NCBI GenBank assembly: GCA_030267965.1
Contig: BRYA01000386.1
Coordinates: 1-64,000 of the forward strand
Source of the DNA: Triparma columacea
Taxonomy: Eukaryota > Sar > Bolidophyceae > Parmales > Triparmaceae
Direction: 5' to 3'
Length of the DNA stretch: 64,000 nucleotides
How positions within the stretch are numbered: position 1 is the stretch's first letter; every line of letters starts with the position of its first letter. The position numbers were made by a program, and so were the translations under genes. The notes beneath the pieces are model-generated. The model was given only the letters and a program-made list of their open reading frames with translations, was not told the DNA's origin and did no database searches. Shown in pieces: positions 56,020 to 64,000 of the stretch.

Positions 56020-58165
56020 TTATTCTTCTTCCTCTTGCGACCTCGCAATCCTCTCCTTCAACCTCGCAATCTTCTCGTCTCTCTCTTGTATCTCCTTCTC
56101 CTTTGACCCAAGCAAGGCCTTCAACCTACGGATCTCCTCCGAGTCGGTGGCTTTCATCCCGTTTCCAATCGTATCCTTGTCCTCCTCTTTGTCCTTGTCC
56201 TCCTCCTTGTCCTCCTTCTTTTCCTCTCCCATGTCCTCCTCCTTGTCCTCCTCCTTGTCCTCTTCTTTGATCGAGCTGCGTACGGTCGCCCCTTTTACTG
56301 TGACGACGAGGGGGCGAGAGTCAACCTCCTCCTTCAGCTTGTTGAGGTGGGCCTTGACTAGGGGGAAGCCCTCGGTATCGTTGTAGTAGGCGTAGCGTTC
56401 CAGGCCGTTGGTGAAGAAGCTGTCAAGGGAGTGACCTGTGAAGTCACCGCAGCCTTTTGGTAGTTTCTTGTCGACACCGCCAAGGATCTCACCGTCGCTC
56501 TTTAGCCCAAGAAGCCACTGTTTCACCTTGTCTTGGTCTAAGTAGCTTGGGTGGGCAAACAGCCACTTCGCCACTCTCTGCTGTTCCTTCGTTTCTGCAT
56601 CATTGATAAGTTGGGTAGCATCAAAGAACCACTGATAAAATTCTGGCCCTGTCATTCTGCTGGCATAGAAGGTCCATCGGCGAGACTGCTGAACGTATGT
56701 TAGGAAGAGCGTTACCCCAGCGATTGTTACGATAAGTGCTATGAAAAACATCGTTCTCGCGGTTCTTCCATCCATGAAGACTTCTCTAGTCTCACCGTCA
56801 ATTTCTGCAAACTGACCCGTCGCATAGATAACGATTGCAGCGTTGGAGAGAAGCTTATAAACTATCATAGACGAGTAACATCCACCACCGAGGTTGCCAT
56901 CATCAGTGCGAAGTTGCACCCAAGGACAGAAAGACATGATGAGAAAGAACACAACGTGGATAACAGAGGAGACTATCTTACTGCCGGGAGCCTCAAGGAC
57001 ATAAAGCAGCTGCCCCCTGCTTGCTTGTACTCCTACAAACAACGCAAACTCACAACCCATGACGAGAGGTACGTAATACCAATTGACAGCAGTAAGCACA
57101 GCAGAGAGGGCAATCATACTACAAGAGATGAATCCCCCGTAAGAGAGGAACATTCCGAATTGAATTGTGGCAGCGTAGGGTGCATGTGAAGGGATGAACC
57201 CATAAATGGGGTCAGTGTAGGGTCCACGTTTCTGAAGATTCTGTGTGAAGCAAAACCCAAGTATGCGGGTGTAAGGGATGCGTAAAATCGGGAATCGCCT
57301 TCTCTCCTCTCACACTCACCATCCAATGCCTCTCGAACATCATGCTGTTGTCCGTCATGATGAACGCGGCGCTCACCACACTGCTCAAAATAGAGATTGT
57401 TGACGTCCATGAGATATCCTTCGTGTGGTAGATGACAAACAGCTGCAGGACAGTCTCTGGCATCACTTCGAATAGAAGCTCGCACATTCTTACAGCGAGG
57501 AACATAAAGAATGGGTCCACTACATCATCCTCGCTGTTTTCCACTCCCCTCCACACGTTCAAGCCGTGCACAAGTGGGTTGAGCTGTATAAGTGCAATAA
57601 ATACCCCTTTCCCTACGGCCTTCGGGCCCTTCTTCTTGTTTGCGATCCATGCAATAAGCACATTCCAGAGCGTGGACACGGCAAGGATCGCAATTGAAAT
57701 GTGAAAGTACTTGCTCATCCCCTCTCCTCCCTCTCCGTACTCCTTCAGTACAAGGAAGTCAGTGATCAGGTCCATGTACGTCAAAGTAATTGACAGCAGC
57801 ATCCTGGCCGCGAGCCCGACCCTCGCCAACTTCAGTGACGGCTTAATCTTGGGAGCGAGGTCAATGAGGAGTTCCCTTGCCAGTACCTCCCCCTCTGGAA
57901 GCACCTCATCACAGAACTCTCTGACGGCAACCTCGAGACTACCGCTACAACCTTTCACGATGTCGATGTAAGATTCCGTGGCCTGCCCCACGAAAGCCTT
58001 CACTTTAGCTGAAGGGTTTACGCTAGATAACTGCTTCAAGGAGATCCTCTTGTAGTCAGAGCGATTTAAGGTCATTGAGAGGCCGTTGTCGATTGACTTC
58101 CGGCGGAAGGATCTTCGATATTCTTCAGCCTTACTTGCTTCATCTGAGACCTTGCCTGGATTCAT
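56020..58165 (-). CDS. Multi-pass membrane protein, 688 aa, C-terminal coiled coil
   Basis: Exons 58165-57320 and 57240-56020 join in frame. The cytosolic N-terminus (about 110 residues) is charged. Around nine to ten hydrophobic segments follow, the first with M-D-L-I-T-D-F-L-V-L, and a loop carries G-P-Y-T-D-P-I-Y-G-F-I-P. The last third is soluble, with W-L-F-A-H-P-S-Y-L-D. It has an acidic K-E-E-D tandem repeat (minisatellite at about 56175-56275) and a terminal coiled coil. The T-D in the first helix recalls XK-related proteins, but the resemblance is too weak to name it. Transport or scrambling is speculation. Confidence 0.7.
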
Positions 58166-58500
58166 GGAAGGTTTTGTTGTTAACGCCTTTGATCCAGGAG
58201 GTTAGCGGATTTAGGTTTCAAGGTGGCAAGCGACGGAAAACAACACCGAATACAGCTTGAGTTATGCAACGCGAAACCTCGACCCTGGGCTTTTTGACCC
58301 TAACCTTGACCTTGGGACCTGGGGATCCGACCAAGGGGGGAGGAAGGAAAGTAGAGAGGGAAGGGAGTAGAAGGATGTGAGGGAAGAGATGGGTAGAATG
58401 GAGAGATAAGAGGAGGTTTGCGACTAGAATTTCGACGAAACCCTGTTAGAATTGGTAAACTTTCACCTGTAAGATCTGCCAAATAAATAAATTATATTGG
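58166..58500. promoter_or_regulatory. Divergent promoter region
   Basis: 335 bp between start codons at 58165 (leftward) and 58501 (rightward). It contains a purine-rich stretch GGGGGGAGGAAGGAAAGTAG near 58336. No defined element. Confidence 0.35.
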
Positions 58501-59838
58501 ATGCCTTCAAAAAAGAAGAAAGATGACGGAGGGAAGAAGGCTGATCAGGTAGGAAGACTCAAATGCTTCATGCGCGAATACAAACACTCCTCCTCCTCCT
58601 ACTCCTCCTTGTGATTCTCATTTTACCCAAACTCACTCATCGTCGATTCTCATTGACCTCCCTTCTCTCCCTCCCTCTATAACCGCTCACCTTCTATACC
58701 CAACCTATACCGCACAGAAAAAGAAGAAGCAAATGATGGAGGATAAAACCTTCGGATTAAAGAACAAGAACAAATCAAAGAAGGTCCAGCAGTTCGTGCA
58801 GAGCACTGAGAAGGTGAGCAAGCCAAGGTGGGAGGGGATAGAGCGTGGAGGGGGGGGAGGAGGACCACGTCACCCCTTCCGCCTCCCGAACTCACCCCTT
58901 CCGCCTCCCAAACTCATCCCAATCCCCCCCACCCCCCCCCCTTAACCTCTTCCCCCCCCAAACTTCCCTCTCACCCCCCAAACCAAACCAGTCCATTATG
59001 AATGGTGGTAACCAGGAGTACCGCAAGCAGCAGGAGGTGAACAAGATGAAGAAGGCCGCCAACAAGGCCGCCAAGAAGGCCGCCGAATCGGAACGGGACG
59101 CCCTCTTCGGGGAGGCCCTCCTAGCGGTAAGCAAGAAGACTACCACAAAGATGAAGGGAGGGAACGAGGCAGTGGGGAGGGACGGGGGGGACGACGAGAA
59201 AAAGGTGAGAAGGTGGCGGGAGGGGGCTAACGAGGGCAAAATATGTCTCATAGCTAGTGAAAGAAAACCGGGCCCCTCACAAAATGACCGTCCCCTGTAT
59301 CCAAACTAACCCCCCCCCCCCCCCTTTCCCAGGTGAAACCCGGGCAGTCCCGCGCCATGAAGTTGATGTACCAGATGGACGCCCAGGAGATGAAGGAGAA
59401 GCTGGAGGAGGACCCTAACTACGTTCGCACCATCGAGGACGAGATTGAGATGAGGCGGCAGGAGATGGTGGCCAAGCTTAAGGAGAAGGGCGCGGGGACC
59501 CCGGTCACCGAGGAGACGCTGAAGGTGTGGCAGGAGAAGAAGAGGAAGAGGAAGGCGGACGAGGCCAAGAAGCTGGTGGAGGCGGAGATGAAGAAGAAGA
59601 AGGGGGGGAAGGGACTATCGGTCCTTTCGGGGAGGGCGCTTTACGAGTACAATAAGAGCCTTTTCGTAGACGACGAGAACGCGAACGACGTCAAGGGACT
59701 GCCGAAAGAGGAGGAGGGGGAGGGGGGGGGAGAGGAGAACATCTTCAAGGTGAGAGCGAAGTTAACAGAACGACGGAAAGGGGGGGGGGGGGGGGGGNNN
59801 NNNNNNNNNNNNNNNNNNNNNNNNNNNNNNNNNNNNNN

Positions 59839-59872
<34 letters not shown>

Positions 59873-59985
59873 AGTTCGGGAAGGGAGAAGCAGGGGACGT
59901 GGCTGCGTCGGCGGTGGAGAAGGTGCAGATAGACGAGGCCGTCTTCCTGGAGGGCGACGACGACGACCTGGACGACATTGAGTGA
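58501..59985 (+). CDS. DFRP1/ZC3H15-like (TMA46-like) DRG-binding protein without CCCH zinc fingers
   Basis: Partner of the DRG1 GTPase on ribosomes in known homologues. Exons 58501-58548, 58718-58813, 58992-59204, 59333-59749 and 59875-59985 join to 294 residues. The N-terminus (M-P-S-K-K-K-K, then E-D-K-T-F-G-L-K-N-K) is the conserved DFRP1 start. The C-terminal half has T-P-V-T-E-E-T-L-K-V-W-Q-E-K-K and L-S-G-R-A-L-Y-E-Y with an acidic end, matching the DRG-binding region. The two CCCH fingers normally between them are absent: no Cys is seen in the whole product. The last intron contains the assembly gap, but both flanking exons are intact. Confidence 0.85.
59780..59874. other. Assembly gap flanked by poly-G and poly-C
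   Basis: About 18 G (59780-59797), then 41 N (59798-59838), then about 34 C (59839-59872). It lies within the last intron of the DFRP1-like gene; the poly-C runs directly into the CAG acceptor. The true length is unknown. Confidence 0.95.
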
Positions 59986-60107
59986 GCTGGAGATTTAAAA
60001 AAGAAATTAGAAAGACCACTTATGAAAAGAACGAAGGTTTTCAAATATCCAAAACCAAAACCCCAAAAAGTTATGCGCCCCCTTTCACCAAGCGCCCCCC
60101 CTCCGTT

Positions 60108-63100
60108 CTATTGTTCAAGGGTGACGACAGCCCAAGCGAGTTCCCTCATGTTCCCTAGCACCCCCTTCATGGCCTCCCCGAACGAGTCGTTCCTGTACAG
60201 CACCCCGTGCTTCTCGCACAGCTCCTCGACCATGGGCTTAACGTTCCCGAGCTCGTGCCTCGGGAGCTGGGGGAAGAGGTGGTGCTCGATCTGGTACTCC
60301 AGGCCCCCGTGGAACCAGTTCTCAGTCCAGTGGACGTCGATGTTCCTGCTCACGGCCATCTGGAACTTGAAGAAGCCGGCGGAGTCCTCCTCCTCCTCAT
60401 CCATCGTCTGGACGTTCAGGTGGGAGAGGAGTAGCTGGATGTGGAGGATCCCCGCTGACAGGTGCGAGGCTACGGAGAACCACACCCTGGACGTCGTGCT
60501 CGGGAGCAGGGAGAGGAGGGAGAGATGCCAGGTCCAGTATATTGCCATCCCCAGGATTCCTGTTAACCCCTCCTTGAGCTTCCTTTCGAGAAAGATGCTC
60601 TTGAGCTCAAAGCCAATACTAATGAGGTGCAGGTTTACCCTGCCTATGATGAGGATCAGGGGCACAAAGGTGAAGTGCTGGAGAGATACGAGGAAGCGGA
60701 TGAAAGGGTTCAGCTTGTAGCCTCCCTTCCCGTCGACCTTTTCGTTGCACAGCTCCTTCATGTCAATGAGCCAGATCGGCAGGTAGTTGAACTGCGGGTC
60801 CTCCCTCGGCCTGACCGTGATGGCGTGGTGCATGCTGTGCTCCTCGTTCCACATGTTCGTGCTGATCCCGAAAACCACCGACCCTAGGAACCAGGCGAGC
60901 CAATTCGTACAGCCCTTCTTAGGTGGCTCCTTGATGCCGTGGTGGGCAGCGTCGTGGGCGAGGAACGCGGCCTGCTGCCAACCGATTCCCAGGCAAGCGC
61001 CGCCGAACAAAGTTTGGACGTAGAAGTTGCTTGTGTTCAAGATGGTCATGACGGAGAGGGCAACGAGGGAAATCCAGACGCAGTGCTTCAAGTTGTAGAA
61101 GGTAGGGTTGGCCTTGAAGTATCCCTCCTTCCAAAGCTTCGAACGAAGCTCGCGGTAGTCTTTAGTGGCAGGGTCGACCTCGGGGGCATCCTTAGGGTCA
61201 AGAGACCCAACGTGGAATTTCTTCAAGTAGCCCGCGACCCTGGGGCGATGAAACGCCCTGAACTGATCGCTGGCGTCCTTGCCGCCGTATTTGTAAATGA
61301 TGCTTCCTCCAGGGTGGGTCTTTGCGAATTCGGTAACATCGTAGACCTCATTCTCAATCAGGAGAAACATGTCGTCGGCCTCCTTGTGTTGCCTAACCTC
61401 ATCAAGGGTGAAGAGTTTTTTGGCGCCGGTCGACCTGGGCTTTGGGGGGGCAGGAATCTTGGCAGGAGAGGAGGCCTGCTGCTCCTGTTCAGGGAACTCC
61501 TCGGCTTCCTCCGCGCTTGGGGTCTCCGCGGAATGCTCGATATCGTACTCATGGCTGACGATGAACTCGTTGAAGATGATCATCATGGGGCCCCAGAAGA
61601 GGGTCATACCAAGGGTGAGACAGACGGAGCCAGTTCCATACCAGACAGCCCAGGCTACAGCGTTGGTCGTTCCGACCTCGACGGACGAGCGAACGGGGTA
61701 GACTTCCCAGTTGTGTTTGGTGCTGCGGCGACGAATGAAGTGACGATGAAGCATTAATGAGTTGGGTCAGGTTAGGAGGGTAGAGTCAGTTGCGACGTTC
61801 TTCACTTTTCTTTCTCATCCATTCTCACCTAAGGAGACGAGACTGGATGACCTCGCCGAGCTTGGACGTGAACTCAATTGCCATGAAGACCTTTCCAATG
61901 ATAAAGTAAGAGAGAGCCGCAACGACCGAGACGCCCACCTGTTCGAAGAAGGAAATGGGACGCCCCGCCATGGTGGGGATGTCAGTGAAGATGTAATGGC
62001 AGGTGAACACAATGGCGTACACAATGACAACGGTGGGGACGAGCTTTGCAGAGTTGTTCTCGGTGCGAAGGTCCGTGACCTTGGAGCAGAGCTGCGGCCG
62101 GGGGATGGTGCAAAGGGGGTTGCGTTAGAGTTGGGGATTTGGGACGCTGCGAGAAGGTTGTACAGACAGTCTCACCTCCCCTCCCAAACAAACGAGGATG
62201 CCGGAGATGGTAGCAGCACGGATCGCAAGCATGAGGTCGCTCTTGGTCGAGTAGGTAAATCCTGTGACTCCGAGGAAGATTGAAAGTTCCGCAGCAGAAC
62301 GCATAGGGTACTCGATCCAGTTCTCCTTTGCTTCGTAAACCCTATCCTGAATGATCACACCGCACTTCCTCGTGAAGGGAAGGATATGGATGACCTTGGC
62401 TGCAAAAAGTAAGCTCACGCCTGCTAGAGCGGCAATAAGGAAGCCTGTGAAAATGTCCTTGACGTTGGTGAGCATTGCACTGAGCGCCCCGTAGCCATAA
62501 ATGATGACCATCACGGAGCTGCTCGAGGCGAGGGATACGGACTCCTTCTCGCTCTCTCCAAAAAAGGTACGGAGGTGCTTTTGTAACTGCTTCGAAGCCG
62601 GGGTCATGTACTCTCCAAGGAAGACAACAAGACAGGCAGAAAGGGTCCCCATGACCACAGAAAAGTCGAGCCTGCGGTGGTAGGGGGGGGGGGGAGAAGA
62701 AGGCAAACGAGTAAGAGAGAAAAATAATTTCGTAAGAATTGTGTTATGCGCGCAGACGACGCACCTCTGGGTCATATGGAAGGAGGAATTGATGACAGAG
62801 ATCCACACCACAACCTCAGTGGAGGAACGGAGAGTCTCCTTTTCCCAGTTTTCCACAAAATCGATGTTTCGCTGAGAGAGAGAGAAAGAGAGGAATCGAA
62901 TGAAATGGAGAGTGAGAAGGAGCAATTTCCCTTGGACCCAAATGAGAAGCGAGGAGACAACGAACCAAGAGAACCACCAAATGACCCCACACAATAAACG
63001 AAACTCACGCGGATGAGGATATTACCAAGGTGCACCGTCTTTTCCCACTTCAGGAGCATAAGGCCGAACAGCACGAACAGCGCAAAGGTGAGGAATATCA

Positions 63101-63263
63101 GGGCAGTCAGCTCGAGAAGGGGGGGCTGGCTTTGGGGGAAGGAGTTTGAGGCTACATAGGCAGCAGACGTCAGGGCGGCAACAGCAAACAAGCTTCCCTT
63201 CAGGTCCCGGCGAATGCCCGCCATGGGGCTCCCATCGCGCTTCGTGGTGGTGCGCTTCACCAT
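60108..63263 (-). CDS. Fusion of a triplicated multi-pass membrane module with a cytochrome-b5 front-end fatty-acid desaturase, 911 aa
   Basis: The C-terminal half should insert a double bond near the carboxyl end of a polyunsaturated acyl chain (delta-5/6/8 type) in the ER or plastid envelope. Exons 63263-63009, 62871-62765, 62671-62176, 62091-61829 and 61722-60108 join in frame. Residues about 1-470 are polytopic and contain three related units. Each starts E/H-N-W with R-S-x-x-E (E-N-W-E-K-E-T-L-R-S-S-T-E, E-N-W-I-E-Y-P-M-R-S-A-A-E, H-N-W-E-V-Y-P-V-R-S-S-V-E). A Pro/Glu-rich linker leads to cytochrome b5 with H-P-G-G. Then come the His boxes H-D-A-A-H-H, H-S-M-H-H and Q-I-E-H-H, all intact. 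The last acceptor (CCGCAG at 61723) keeps the third membrane unit and the desaturase in one exon. An ATG at 61754 in the last intron could start a shorter desaturase. Confidence 0.8.
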
Positions 63264-63360
63264 CTTGGAGTTGTTGGTGGCTCCTTTTTGGATTGCTGGC
63301 TTGGATGAATTGAAGGATTCGGTTCTGGGCTTTTGCTTAGGGAAAAATCCCTTGGGAAAG
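63264..63360. promoter_or_regulatory. 97-bp bidirectional promoter region
   Basis: Shortest head-to-head gap in the window, between the desaturase-fusion ATG (63263) and the hydratase ATG (63361). Alternative in-frame ATGs further upstream on each strand would make the genes overlap, so the exact starts are uncertain. Confidence 0.4.
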
Positions 63361-63885
63361 ATGAGCTTACTCTTCCGGAATGCAAGACGGACGCTTGAAA
63401 GAGTGCCTCCTACAACTACGAGGAGGGCAATATTGAGGGCCATGAGCGGAGAAGAAGCCCCGCGTGACCTGATCATGGAGAAAATTCCTGCTATGCAACT
63501 TGGTGTCGATGGTGCCGAAAGTGCCCCTAGGGAAGGAGCCACCATTGCAATAATGAGAATGGCTAGGCCAGCTGCGAGGAACGCTCTAGGCAAAAACATG
63601 CTGCAGCAGACGAGGGACGCCATAGAGGAGGTTCCGATGGATCCTGAGATTCGAGCCGTGATCTTGACTTCTGACGTTGAGAAAGTGTTCTGTGCCGGGG
63701 CCGACCTCAAGGAGAGGAGGGAGATGACGCAGTTGGAGGCGGGGATGTTCGTGAGCAAACTGAGGAACACTTTCACTGCTCTCGGGGCTCTTGGGACTCC
63801 TGTTATAGCAGCTGTCGAAGGTGCTGCACTTGGGGGGGGCTTGGAGATTGCCTTGGCATGCGACATTAGGGTTGCGGGGGAGAAG
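63361..63885 (+). CDS. Mitochondrial enoyl-CoA hydratase/isomerase, AUH-type, 3' cut by window end
   Basis: Crotonase-fold enzyme hydrating an enoyl-CoA (methylglutaconyl-CoA in AUH) in leucine or fatty-acid breakdown. The first exon of 175 codons ends at AAG/GTAAGAG; the following intron runs past the window end. The N-terminus M-S-L-L-F-R-N-A-R-R-T-L-E-R is Arg-rich without acids, as in a mitochondrial presequence. Conserved parts are R-N-A-L, V-F-C-A-G-A-D-L-K-E-R (oxyanion-hole strand) and A-A-V-E-G-A-A-L-G-G-G-L-E-I-A-L-A-C-D, which are intact. The M-x-x-x-E-x motif after C-A-G-A-D-L-K-E-R-R-E-M is AUH-like. Confidence 0.85.
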
Positions 63886-64000
63886 GTAAGAGATATTGGG
63901 ATGGGCTGAAAGTAAAGAAAAGCGCGGGGAGGGGCGTTACAACCATTAGGACTAGAACTAATTCAACCAATTAATTTGCTCATTGCTTCGCTTGTTGCTT
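63886..64000 (+). other. Start of an intron, no acceptor before window end
   Basis: Begins GTAAGAGATATTGG and is AT-richer than the exon. No pyrimidine-tract plus AG acceptor in frame is seen before 64000. Confidence 0.6.

Noticed and set aside
61754..61754. ATG at 61754 as the true start of a stand-alone desaturase
   Set aside because: The first 11 codons lie in a region with a proper intron end (CCGCAG), and the upstream exon (61829) is in the exact phase needed. It remains possible as an alternative transcript.
1..64000. CRISPR arrays, bacterial operons, tRNA or rRNA genes
   Set aside because: None seen. The repeats present are protein repeats, microsatellites or the four-copy element, and gene structure is spliceosomal.

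Overview
The window is nuclear DNA of a GC-rich, gene-dense microbial eukaryote. Three things argue for a photosynthetic stramenopile with a flagellate stage, and a bolidophyte/Parmales-type alga would fit; the placement is inference. (1) Two sigma-70 factors and an ABC-F protein carry hydrophobic leaders of the kind used for secondary plastids. (2) There is a flagellar TPH-domain gene of the CFAP210 type. (3) There is a cytochrome-b5 front-end fatty-acid desaturase. Introns are short and spliceosomal (GTGAG/GTAAG donors, pyrimidine-rich tracts ending in CAG). I built each gene model by hand and checked that exon phases join and that the CDS length is a multiple of three.

Layout: 22 genes on both strands, many in head-to-head pairs with 97-565 bp between start codons. 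1-998 is simple-sequence intergenic DNA. 999-18683 holds two very large chimeric membrane proteins: a signal-peptide/BspA-like/Cys-rich/polytopic/ankyrin protein, and a beta-helix/EGF/START/kinase receptor. Around them lie a small unknown gene (8732-9571) and a GH16 glucan-modifying enzyme. 18790-31108 is one nine-exon gene for a 3819-residue NACHT-type STAND ATPase with an FN3 domain, HEAT-like helices and a C-terminal beta-helix. It is head-to-head with the flagellar gene. 33241-38452 carries a plastid-type leader protein, the ABC-F ATPase and a two-TM unknown.

38453-40335 is a repeat region with four copies of an element whose 40-nt core is identical. 40336-46825 holds an unknown gene, a 12-finger C2H2 protein and a divergent pair of plastid sigma factors. 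46927-58165 holds a PNPLA/patatin lipase, a GT25 glycosyltransferase and several membrane proteins of unknown role. 58501-59985 is a DFRP1/ZC3H15 homologue without its zinc fingers, with an assembly gap in its last intron. 60108-63263 encodes a front-end desaturase fused to a triplicated multi-pass membrane module. The window ends inside a mitochondrial enoyl-CoA hydratase of the AUH type.

The most novel items are the triplicated-membrane-module/desaturase fusion, the giant FN3-NACHT-HEAT-beta-helix protein, and the Cys-rich receptor that has grown by duplication of whole exon-intron units.
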